Of a DNA stretch of 64,000 nt, positions 49,047 through 60,084 are shown one piece after another. Position 1 is the stretch's first letter; each line of letters starts with the position of its first letter. The stretch is from NCBI GenBank assembly GCA_013433145.1, contig CM024191.1, forward strand, positions 4,356,501-4,420,500, in the 5' to 3' direction. The notes beneath the pieces were generated by a model, which made no database searches, was not told the origin of the DNA, and saw only the letters and a list, made by a program, of their open reading frames with translations. The stretch is from Ascaris suum (lineage: Eukaryota; Nematoda; Chromadorea; Rhabditida; Ascarididae). The translations under genes were made by a program, and so were the position numbers.

Positions 49047-51599
49047 CAGCGGTTGCCACACCACAACGCTCCCGCCCTCTAATCCCGATGGTGAATTGTG
49101 AGCGCTGTGGACCACAAATATTATCGCCATCGTGACTCTCACTGAACGAAATAGTTGACGATGTGCAGTGAAATGTGTCTCACCTATCGACCTTTTTAAA
49201 TCATAGTCGAATTTCACGGAAGAAAGATTGTCGAGCGTTATGATGTTGTAATGTGCGAAAGCGGACGCATTCAAAGGGCAATTTTCTTAGGGAAAGAGGT
49301 CGAAGTCGAACGTTGCTGCTGCAGATAGCATGTTCGCTGTGCACGCGTTGACGGATCATTCCGGAAAAAAGAGCAGTGAAGTTGAATGGCATAACATCGG
49401 TGAGGGCGATGCTTGTTGTTCTTGATGTGACTACTTCGTTCGGGCCATTGCTACCCACATCGACCAAGTTCAGGCCTGCTGCCGTCGCAAATAAAAGTTA
49501 TTGACTTCCCACTGTCTCCTGCCTTATCGGTTTTGGTAGTCGATCGTACCGTCGGAGCATCCACTGCTTAAAGAGGATTCTTTGAGCAAACCGGCCTCAC
49601 ATAAAGCTACACTGGTTTTTCGTTCTGCTGATGCAGTGCTGTTAAACAGTCACTATGGAGAACCAAACGAGGCTTTGGAAATGCCTTCAGCTAACTTTTT
49701 AACGAATACTTTATAAGCCACGTATTGTTCTTCAACGAAGAGGGTAAATGACCGCTGACTTGTAATTGATTAATGCCAGAGAAGAACCAATTCTTTTTTT
49801 CTCTTATTCGACCAGAAAGCATCAGCTCAAATAATTTACATCTTCTAACCGGCTTTCTATCATGGGATCATCTCCCGCTAGATAACTGGAGGAATCATAA
49901 GTAACACTCTTCATTCTTGCCTCCATTACGCTGAGGTGAGTGAATGTGGTGGCTTCTTTCACTTAGCGAGCATTACTCTCCAGAAGTCGATAAACAGTAT
50001 ATCCATCTTCTGCAATTTTTTTTTTTGCATTTAGTTACGTTTTGAAAAGTTTGGTTCATAAAAACAGATAGATCGCTTCTTGCAATTGAGACGGATATTA
50101 AAAGAAAATAAAGTGATAACATCACAGCCACTCGTATTGCTTCTCATTTCGACGTTACGGCGGTGTGCAATACTGCGCGCACACTAGCAATTACAGTAAA
50201 CGATAACACAGTTATTCTCTACGAACATTATTTATAAACTTATTCAGTGCCCCACGCATGAAAAACATGAACACATATGGCAATTGCAAAACCGACACAG
50301 AGAGGCAATAAACTAGCAAAAAATCGGATAAATTTCTAATGGCTGCGGGAAAAATGCACCGAAAAGCTTAAAGCGAAAAGCGTAAAAGTCTAGCGCGCAG
50401 GACGACAATCGCAAAAATATTTTCACCGTTTTGCTTGGTTGAATAGTTTGGAGATAAATTTTAAACAACTTTTAAGTGTGTGTAAAAGATTGCCCAATTA
50501 CTTACAAAAAATTTCTGCAAATACGTCTTGCTCGAAAACAGTATAAACTTCTTCATCCAGTGTGGTCTTATATTGGAATGAGAATTCATCAATCTTTTTA
50601 CAAAAATTCCAGCCTATCCCACTCCCTCCTCGTCCGACTTACTGTATTTTTCAGTTATATTTTGATGACGCTTGTCGGGTGAGCAATTTGTCAAAGGTTG
50701 TTATAAAATTATCAATAATTTTACATACCTAGAAAAGAAACAATGAAAGAATAGTCGATACTCAGCAAGATCGCAAACTTCATGTTTATATGTGCTGCGA
50801 AAGAAAAACTTATCATTAGCGTGTTCTTAGCCACTCTGGAAATTTGCAGTTGGTTGAGAAATGAGAAAAACTCTTTAAAATTGGGGACGACAGGTGGGGT
50901 TGAAGGGATGGAGAGAGGGATAATGCCTGGCTTTGGAGGGAAAAGGAAATGAGAGTTGGTTTTTGAAGGAGTACAAAAACACTTCTACGTCTGGAATTTC
51001 CCACCTTTCGACCTTCTTTTAGGCAACTTTCATTCCAAGTGTACATAAGATGTAGCGAATGGAAAAGCGTGCAAGCGACACAATGCTCACTTCTCACTGT
51101 TAATTTAAGGATATTTCACGACTACTTTAAACGATGCTGTTTGGAAAAACAAAAAGAACGGCGCAAGAACATTTCGTTTGGCATTGCTCTTCAGAACAAT
51201 CGATGATCAGCGAATCGCACTTCACAACAACTCTGAAGCGTTGATCTGGAAAATTTCTCTTGAGCCAAAAAAACTGTCGCATCAGTTCGTATCCTTTTCC
51301 AGTTTTTTATTTTTCGGCTGTAATTCATTTCGAAATCCGATTTTCGAATTAATCTTGAACTTAAATATTTTTACGCTCAATGTTCTAGAATGTCAGCTAA
51401 TAAATGCAAACAAATCACTTCATTACGGAGACCATGTTTTCGTCGACGGCAACACTCGCGGCCAATTATTGAAAGCAGTGGCCATGAAAAACGCACATTG
51501 ACATTGTGGCTTACGATATGTGCAAGATCTCAAATATATGCTGTTCTGTCTCAAGTCCTGCAAGTTCCTTCTTAACTGCAAGTCCTGCTGAAAGGCGTG
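49047..51599. other. Intergenic region between cuticlins E and F, left part
   Basis: The frames at 49044-49467 (minus) and 50816-51097 (minus) show no motif, and no RNA gene was recognised. This region lies between the head-to-head promoters of E and F. Confidence 0.4.
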
Positions 51600-51865
51600 A
51601 TCAATAAATTGTAGATCGTCAGCTTTCGGACAGAGCAGAGAGGCGAAGATTATGGGATAGAGCAAGCTCTCTACAAATGTGTTGAGGCAAGAGTCGGCGC
51701 CTATAAATGTAAAGATTGTTTGAACATCAGTGTGTTCTAGCTTTTCACGTGAGTGTTCGTCGTTGAGAGGATCTGTTTGGACATTAGCGGTTCGCAGTCG
51801 AGCCGCGGATCGGTTGGGGCGTGAGGAGTGCCCACTGCTAGTTGGGAGCGGAGGTGGGACTATTC
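51600..51865 (-). repeat. Interspersed repeat, copy 2 (inverted)
   Basis: This is the reverse-complement match of 26190-26441. It is slightly longer because of small indels in the middle (near 51720-51790). The sequence to its right, 51880-52150, includes a T-rich then GC-rich block ending in a run of A, which may belong to the same or a nested element. Confidence 0.8.
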
Positions 51866-52565
51866 GTGCGGAGGCTCTGTCGGACCGACGACTACTCTAG
51901 CATCCACCCCTCTTCCCCCCTCCACATGCCACCCGTTATGTTATCCCCTCCTCCATACTGTCGTTCGTTTTTTGAGGCTTAATAAAAACTTTAATCTCCT
52001 CTCACGCTGGCGGATTACAAAGCATCTGGTCGAACCTCAAAAGAGCAGGAATTTGCGGATCCTTTATAAGGATAGAGTGCCAACACAAGGACCCTACACC
52101 TCTACATTGAGCCGACCATCTATAACAGAAATTTAAAAAAAAAAATGATTAGTCTATCCTTAATCTAAGGTGCGCTGAAGTCATTCGCCTCTGGCAGCAA
52201 AAGACTGTGATTCGAGTTCCATCGGTTTCTGTTTTTTCTTCTAATGTTACTCCTTTCTAGTGATCTGTAACAGACCTAAATTGAGCAGCAAAATTCCGTC
52301 ATTACGAAGTTTTTTTTTCATTAAACAATTAAACAATATTAAAAACACTGGACATTCTAACCTTTATTTGGTATGCTCCTCCACTCTATCGAGGTTTGGA
52401 AAGAAGTCACAAGGTAAATGTGCTCCATTTACGATCATCATGAAGCCTCTGAGGGTGTTTCAGATATAATTGGCAGGAACTGACATATTGCCTCTTTAGT
52501 GAATGGTTTGCTCCAATTTATCATTTAAAAAAATATTCTGACTTAACAGCTATAAACAACACAGA

Positions 52566-53075
52566 TCAAGTGGGCTGCTGCCACAAGAATTTTCCACTTT
52601 CAGTTTTCATTTGAAAAGAAAACCAAAATTCAGTGGAATGACAATGCAACAATCCGAACGCTTTCTCGTGATTGGCTGTGTCGTTGTGATCGTCTTTTGA
52701 ATACTCTTCAAACTCCTCGCCATGGTATTGCGCATCAAGAGGTGCATCTCGAACATGACGGCGGCGTTCAGGACACCTGGGGCATCTGAAGAACGCCTCT
52801 ACTGAAGAAGATCTCATATTGCCGCAGGCATCATGCATGACTACGGCGACGGCGCTGCGACAGTTCCTTTGTTTCGCAGTCCGTCGAACGTTTTTTTTTT
52901 CTGCTCCTCTTTTTCTGAAAATGTGGCAACAGATGAATCTGGATCGAGGAGAAATTCTGGAAGAAAATCGGGGCGGAGCGGGATGGGTTACAGCACGTTT
53001 TGTCATGAAGTGATTATGCAACGGTTGCAATTTTTCGTGAAAGAAGGGTGCGATCAAAGAAGCGAAATAACACAC
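52566..53075 (-). CDS. Possible coding exon with CxxC motif, unrecognised
   Basis: This minus-strand frame is open for 169 codons. Its more convincing part (about 52600-52860) reads MHDACGNMRSSSVEAFFRCP, then RCPERRRHVRDAPLDAQYHG and an acidic stretch EEFEEYSKDDHND. CPRC and the upstream ACGN could form a zinc ribbon, but no family is recognised. The local GC content is higher than its surroundings, which fits coding sequence. Start and splice sites are undetermined, and chance is possible. Confidence 0.25.
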   Translation of the reverse strand: MCYFASLIAPFFHEKLQPLHNHFMTKRAVTHPAPPRFSSRISPRSRFICCHIFRKRGAEKKNVRRTAKQRNCRSAVAVVMHDACGNMRSSSVEAFFRCPRCPERRRHVRDAPLDAQYHGEEFEEYSKDDHNDTANHEKAFGLLHCHSTEFWFSFQMKTESGKFLWQQPT

Positions 53076-54423
53076 CTTGGTTCTTTATCCTATTGTTATC
53101 TTTTATTGTGTGAGACATTCACTGCGTAATTTTCCTTTCTATAATTTTCTGACTCGATGCTGTGCTTGCTCAGGTGTCATCTGAAAATAAGCCTTAAAAG
53201 CTTGACCGAACGAAAAACCGCTTAAAATGAGCGCGTTCGCATGCTGAAATTGCTCTGCCCATGAGGATGATTAGGAAATGGTAACAACATCACACCTGCT
53301 GATGGTAGAGATTGCAAAGGCAGAAAATAGTTTTATTGCTACTCTTGACAGTCAAGGGACAAAATTGTAATACAGCAATGCAGGATGTATCATTTCAAAT
53401 AGAATAAATACTTCTGATGAATTTGTACAATAAGATTGATTTGTAAAACGTTGCCAAGATATAAAAAATTACTGAGACTTCCGAATGAAAATCCGGGTGC
53501 CAAATGAGGAACAAAGGCCATATTTTAAAAATCTATGAAAGCGAAAGGACGACATAAGGTGTTCACTCTAATTTGTCAGCAAAATGGATCACTTTAACAA
53601 GGCAATTCGTCGAAACTGAAAAAATCTTTCTGGAATTAGTACCAGATGAATGGGGAAGGGTGAGGGTGAGGGGAGATGGAAGTAAGGATACGAAGGAGTT
53701 GATCAGACCCAGTTAAAAGCTTCTTTTATGTTCATATTTCGATGAATGTACAGTTGAACTAAAAAAGATTGGGGGATAAATACGAAGATGTAGAATCTAG
53801 GAAATTCACTCCAAGCAAGTTCTACCAAAATCACGCGATATTTGATATGATGGCTTGCTGGGATTGTTACTCGTGCAAACAGATCAGTTGTATGCTGGAT
53901 TCCTAAGCGATGTTGGCGCACTACAAAAATGAATCACGCATACAGTGTAGATTCATCGACACATCCGATGATGGTCTCAAAATTCTCTTTTCAATGAATC
54001 TGCCACTCGAACAGGTGAAATGGCTCTTCGGAGGAGGAGTGAAGCTAGTTTTGATTATTCGCTTCAAAACTTTCTCAGTGTCCCATTCAATACTTTCTTA
54101 TCTGCCTCTATCTACTCATGAAGTTAAAATTATTGAAAGAAAATAGTTTAAAGAAGTCGAAACTAGTCCAAAAAACTGAACTATTTCTTCTGTTGGTATA
54201 TTCTAGAGATATTTGGTAGCATTTAGCCTTGATGATCTTGTTTCCTATGATGCACCACATTCCTAAGATTTGTTCACTTACGTAAACTCGCCTTAAGTAT
54301 GATTGAGTTGCTTGATAAACGGAGTTTATGCCTACAGTCCTCACAACTGCCTCCTTAAAATGAGAACCATATCTCCGCGAATGCTGAATTTAAGAAAGGG
54401 GCGGTTCAATCAGTGCAAGAAGA
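53076..54423. other. Intergenic sequence upstream of cuticlin F
   Basis: AT-rich sequence with short opposed frames; nothing could be assigned. Confidence 0.4.
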
Positions 54424-54486
54424 CGACCCCTTTGCCAGTGACAGACAGCACACATTTATTTTCTCGGATGGGCACTATATAAAAGG
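54424..54486 (+). promoter_or_regulatory. cut-1-like: Cuticlin F promoter: TATA box and GGGTCG site
   Basis: CTATATAAAAGG (54475-54486) ends 32 bases before the ATG. CGACCCCTTTG (54424-54434) is the complement of CAAAGGGGTCG, so the half-site has the same orientation relative to the gene as in B-E and G, with a wider gap of 40 bases to the TATA box. Confidence 0.6.
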
Positions 54487-54517
54487 CACCTGTAAGAATT
54501 TGATCGCAACAAGTCCA

Positions 54518-56649
54518 ATGTTTTTACCAAAAGTACTCGTTTGCATAGCGCTCGCTGGATTCGCTTCTGCGATTCCAGTCGACAATGGAGTCGAGGGAGA
54601 GCCGGAGATCGAGTGTGGTCCCGTTTCAATCACAGTCAACTTCAACACTCGGAACCCATTCCAAGGGCACGTTTATGTGAAGGGATTGTACGATCAGGAA
54701 GGATGTCGAAACGACGAAAACGGGCGTAGTGTGGCGGGAATAACGCTGCCGTTCGACAGTTGTAATGTGGCACGGACTCGTTCGTTGAATCCTAGAGGCG
54801 TCTTCGTTACTACGACGGTGGTCATCTCATTCCATCCCCTTTTCGTTACCAAAGTAGACAGAGCATACCGCATTCAGTGCTTCTACATGGAGGCCGATAA
54901 GACCGTCAGCACTCAGCTGGAAGTGTCCGAAATCACAACCGCCTTCCAAACGCAGGTTGTTCCGATGCCCATCTGCAGATATGAAGTAAGAGATTCTCAC
55001 CTTATCATATTTATTGCAGGCGTTTTGCTGCAAGTAACTGCAATAGTTCCGTGATTCCTTCTCAAATAGGAAACTGATATAGCCGCAGTAGTACTTCACG
55101 CTTCATCTAAGATTTATTTCTGAAACGATATTCCGTATGTTTTTCGCTCATTTTGCATATTATGCACTGAGTCGATTCATAAATGAGACGAAAACAAAAC
55201 ATTTTTTTTCAGTATATCTCACTGGTGATGTGAAACAACAGCGAGTGGCCAATAGCAGAATCGAATCGGGTGGCGAAACTGAAGAATATTAGGGGGTGAC
55301 CCAAAGCGAAGTATTTCATTTGAAGCAAATGACATTGTCAGCCAAAAAAAAGCTGCACTGAGATTTGCTCAATTTTTTCAACAGCAATGCAGTAAATTAT
55401 GCAGTCATTCATCTCATGACTCCATTTTCCTGGCACGGTCACAACGAGGCTATTCATTTGCAAGCACACTGCAGAAAATGTGAAATATGCCAAGAAAGTG
55501 CTAACCACATTGTGAAAAATACTAATGGATTTTCTTTCTGCTTCACAAAACAGGTTCATTTCTAGATACTTGACGGTGGCCCAACAGGACAGCCTATCCA
55601 ATTTGCAACTATTGGACAGCAGGTATACCACAAATGGACTTGCGATTCGGAGACTGTTGACACCTTCTGTGCAGTAGTGCACTCATGCTTCGTTGACGAC
55701 GGCAACGGCGATACAGTGCAGCTCTTGAACGAGGAGGGATGCGCTTTAGACAAATACCTTCTGAACAACCTCGAGTACCCAACAGACCTGATGGCTGGGC
55801 AAGAAGCACATGTCTACAAGTACGCCGACAGATCGCAACTGTTCTATCAATGCCAGATCAGAATCACTATCAAAGAACCAAACGGTGAATGCGAACGGCC
55901 AAAATGCACAGAGCCACAAGGTTTCGGTGCTGTGAAGTCAGGTGCCGCAAAAGCAGCGAACAGACCAGCCCTTCGTCTACTCAAGAAACGTGCTGCCGAT
56001 TTCGACAACACAATGGATGTGCGCACAGATATCAGCACTCTGGATATTTCCGACCAGGTCAAATTTCAGCTGCTTTTTAACTTCCCATCAATCTTTCTTC
56101 CCATGCGTTTATGAAAGACTCACCCGTTTGTGAATAGACGGTCATATTATCACCTTGGCAAAGGCCTCCAGCTTGGGCGCTGCATCACTAATTGCTTGAA
56201 AAGGAAGTGACATCTAGGGTGTGAATTTGAAACTTCTGTATTTGGCTGACTTCCTGTGCGGCGCTCAAAGAATCTTCAGGGGAGCGTTGTGAAATAAGAG
56301 CATTCGGTGTCACATGACGTAGAGATCGTTGTGGCATACCTTCATGCGCATCTTCATTTCCTCAGTCCACTGCACCTTTAGCCACATGTTGAGACACCGC
56401 ATGTTGAGACGATTATTTGCTGTCACCTGATACAGCTTGAGAATGATCCTATTGTTGCAGGCGCAGGCTCTACCACTCGATCTCCACCACCGTGCCCGTC
56501 AGCACTACGGCCAGCCGGTTGTTCTCTCTGCCGTTCAGGAAGGAATCTGCATGTCGCCTATGGGATTCTCCATGTTCATGGGAATGGGAATTCTCGCTGT
56601 CGCTGCTCTCGTCGTTCTTCTCTCCTACATTCGCCAACACAAATCTTGA
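54518..56649 (+). CDS. cut-1-like: Cuticlin F, CUT-1-like ZP-domain protein (inverted copy)
   Basis: Exons 54518-54985, 55566-56057 and 56461-56649 (468, 492 and 189 nt) give 382 residues. ATG 54518 (MFLPKVLVCIALAGFASA) is chosen over upstream in-frame ATGs because they precede or overlap the TATA box. The mature end is IPVDNGVEGEPEIECGP. It has GPVSITVNF where the others have GPTSI, and ENGRSVAGITLPFDSCN in the first ZP half. The second half, the RLLKKRAAD site, CMSPMG and the membrane segment are as in C. This is the only plus-strand copy. Its last two exons and the 403-base second intron are about 98% identical to those of C, yet its exon 1 and flanks are not, so only part of the gene was exchanged. 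The exon 2 acceptor is TTTCTAG. Confidence 0.93.
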
Positions 56650-59600
56650 AGTTCCATTGACCAGATGTTTTTGAATTTCGTATTATTCACACAGATTCCT
56701 CTTTCGATGTCGTCCTTTCCAGCCCAGCGCTGCCATTTTTTTCACCATAATCCACAACGAAACTCTTTTATCCATTGTTTTAATTTTCATCTTCGATATC
56801 TGCTGTACCTGCATTATGGTCATTCCACATTTCCACTAACTTTTTCTCCGCCACGCCTTTTCATCCTCATCACTTTTGTATTTTCTCCGCCGCGCCCATA
56901 TGGGTGGGTGATATCTTCAATGCAACGTCTCGATATAAATCCTCATTTCATAACAGTATATTGACAACAATTAAATATTCAGCGAAGCATCTTTTGAATT
57001 TCCTCAAAGAATGTATGCAAGAATCGTTATTGAATGTGGCACGATTAATGGGAGCAAAATTTTAAATAAGTGAGAAGACACGCCATGCAATTCACATGGT
57101 ATGAGCTCATATCGATTTTGCAACTGAAATCGCCAGCTGTGTAAAATCTTGGAAGCCGTGACACAATGCTTAACAATGGGCTTTCCTATACAACCGAGAA
57201 CTTATGAAATTGAGCACTCAAAACTCTTATTTTGCTAAATTTGGCTAATTCAAAAACTTGACTTATGCAAATTCAATTCTATCACTGAGCTTATAAAATC
57301 ATTGAGGAAATAAGTAGATATCGACAAATTTTTCCAGTCGCTATTAATCGGAATTGACGTGCTGTTGGTCTCGAGTAGTTTGGATGGCAAGAAATTTGGT
57401 TTGTAGCCTACTGTCCCAACTCTACAAAATATCGGCAAACGTATGCGTCATTAAATTCTTGAATCACCATCTTCAGGCTCTCTGCGGCTAAAGTCTAAAC
57501 ACTGAAGCATATCGTAACAACGGGAATTCCTTTCGGGTATTAAACGAACAGCAAAAAATAGACATTTGGCATCTCAGCAGATTACCAAAGTTTGCAAGCA
57601 CTAATGCTCATTTGTGCACTTTTGCGAAAAAGCTGAACCCGAAATAAAACCTTTTCGGCCAGCAGCGGTCCTTTTTATCCAGTTCGAAAAGCTCAAAGCG
57701 GATGCAACCAGCATTCTACTCCAACGAAAGAAGATGGATCCAGCATACTCGATTATAAACTCGGTTGGTTTACAATAAACATCTCTCTTGATGTATTTAA
57801 TGAAAGTGAATCATTGATGCTGGATGTATGCTTTTTATAAACATCTTTCGTTCAGTGAATGGGCAACCGGAACGTGCCATTGCCGAAGTCTAAGACACAT
57901 CAGATCAGCACGAGAGAAAAACTGAAGGGTTATTCTATAATAAACTTTGTTATGGGCTCTTGAAAAGTCGAGTCGTGTAAGCCGTTGGTTAAGCAACCAT
58001 TCTGTCCAGATGCAAATATCTCACATAACAATTTTGTGGCATAAAATTTAATGCACGCAATGTTCATAAGAAGCTTCAAACTCTTCAAAAGCCAAACATA
58101 CCAAGAAAATAGGTAAAAAATTCTATGCACGTCACCTTCTGCTCACTCTCATAGTCACGACTAGCTGCTGCATAGTCTTAGCTTTGGATTTTTATAGGAA
58201 AACCTCTAGGAAAGTACCTTTACAGGAAATTCCAGCTTCGGGGACTTGGGATACAATGAATTCTCATTGGATCTGAGATGTTACCTGTACGTTGATTTCT
58301 TTTTTTTTTAAATTTACCTATTAAAACACTACCGCTTGGCTATGAAGTTAATCATAGTAGGTCCGCTTACTGTATCTAAACACATGCGTTTATATTGCTA
58401 ACTGGTTGCAACTGTTTTCACCACATCACTTATTCCGAGCGTTATGATGACTGCAATACGTGTATATGCGTTACTAGAAGAAATGCATTCGTCCCTTTTT
58501 TTGCACTCACAAAGTGCTTGTACGGTTGATTCCCAGCAAATACTATGGCGTTGCATATGTTTGACGTTTTCATAGAAGTCTCCAAGTTTACATCGTTTAT
58601 CATAGTGCTGTTTCATGATAAATTATCATGCCATATGCGTGCTGTACGAACGAATGCATTGAATAGAGCGATTTTTTTTTGTGGCCTTTTACTGAGTGAA
58701 TGAATATATGTGTGAATGAATAAAATTCTTGCGATAAACACGAATAGTTTTCTTCAGAAATCAGCTAATCATATTTCGTATCGATGTGCTTTTCTAAATT
58801 TACAATCCAATTAGCAAGTACGATTATGAATTTAGTTCCTCCGAACTTTTGCTTATTTACCTGCTTGTATGATTTTAAATTTTGAGCGAATTCGCCATGG
58901 AAATGCCCAGAAAATAATGACATAACAATATGTTGAATGGCGCGCTTTTGATAGGTTCGCGTGTAAATGAATGTCCAAGTTCTGAAGGTATTTATTCTCG
59001 AAAAGAGACAGTATGGCAGAGTGATCACCTAAACACGTAGGCGTATTCGAATTATTATGACTCGGCCGAAAGAAAATGCGTAAAAAGGAAAACTGTCCGA
59101 CTAGAGAGTGAGAGAACTGTACAGTGTAAACGTGAGGTGTGAAAGTAACCAAAACACGAGTAAGAGGTGAGGAAGCAGGATACGCACTTCTTAACACAGT
59201 ATGTGATAACAGCATTCAAATGGAGATTCCAAAAAAAAAACGCCACATTTTTCTATAAGTTAATGCATTTTGCAAGTAATGTTGCTGCACATTCACAAAG
59301 CAGCTTAGGCTGCTTAAACTGATTTTCCAAGCTATCATTTATGTGACTCCATATTAGCCGGGTTTTGCGGGCAACCTCTGCTGTTTCATCGGGTATGTTA
59401 GATCCTTGCATTTGAGCTCGATGCACTATAAAAATGGCCCGCCGATCTTCAGAACTGGAGTATTTGCATTTTGGGGAAGAAGAATTGAAAAACTAGCTTT
59501 CTTCAAATAGCTCGATTTAAATATGGAGTTCGAACAAGCTACACCTATCGAGCAATACAGCATCGCTCTCGTCACTATAATATCTAGCTGGTATATAACT

Positions 59601-59676
59601 TGGCCGTCAGTGTTGGCGACTCTGTGCTCAAGCGCGCTACCCGTCAGTCTATCAACGTTAAAGTCTTCAATTTTGC
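56650..59676. other. Intergenic sequence between convergent cuticlins F and G
   Basis: AT-rich sequence with no recognised gene. The open frames around 58853-59215 and 57250-57438 carry no motif. A short GAATGAAT-type run occurs near 58694-58723. Confidence 0.45.
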
Positions 59677-59867
59677 TTATTTTTTGGCAGTTTTTCTCTT
59701 ATCCGCGATTTCTCGTTTGGCTTCCAGAGCTCGAGACTTCTCTTCGAAATGTAGCGGTACTTTTCCGTCAAAAAACAGGCATTCCTCTATAGTAGAACGT
59801 CTCAGATATTTCGATTTGCAAAGGAAGTCAACGAATTCGAAATCGACGCTTACAAGATCGAAAAGTT
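59677..59867 (-). CDS. Possible exon with XPG-like FDG motif
   Basis: A minus-strand frame reads CLFFDGKVPLHFEEKSRALE and then a basic stretch EAKREIADKRKTAKK to a stop at 59677. The FDGxxP plus Lys/Arg-rich helix recalls the N-terminal block of XPG/FEN-type nucleases, but only this small segment is seen. The plus strand is also open over the same bases. A TTGTAAG acceptor could start the exon near 59841. This is an inference from a short motif and is weak. Confidence 0.2.
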
Positions 59868-60084
59868 GGATGATTTTGAACAATCAAGCAAAGTTAAATA
59901 GGTAACTGTAGAGCAAAAAAAGCTTGCCATGCATCGTTTCTGCAAAAACTCTATCTTCCATCTCTATTTGTTGGTGCAATCTGTTCTCATTGCAAAATGG
60001 CAGCTTAAACGTATACACGTCAAATAGTGCATAACAACAAATATACGGCCATTAATGACAGGTATCTAAGGCATTAACTTAGTC

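Noticed and set aside
52165..52230. tRNA-like sequence with GATTCGAGTTC
   Set aside because: The T-arm does not pair well and no cloverleaf or anticodon arm could be drawn.
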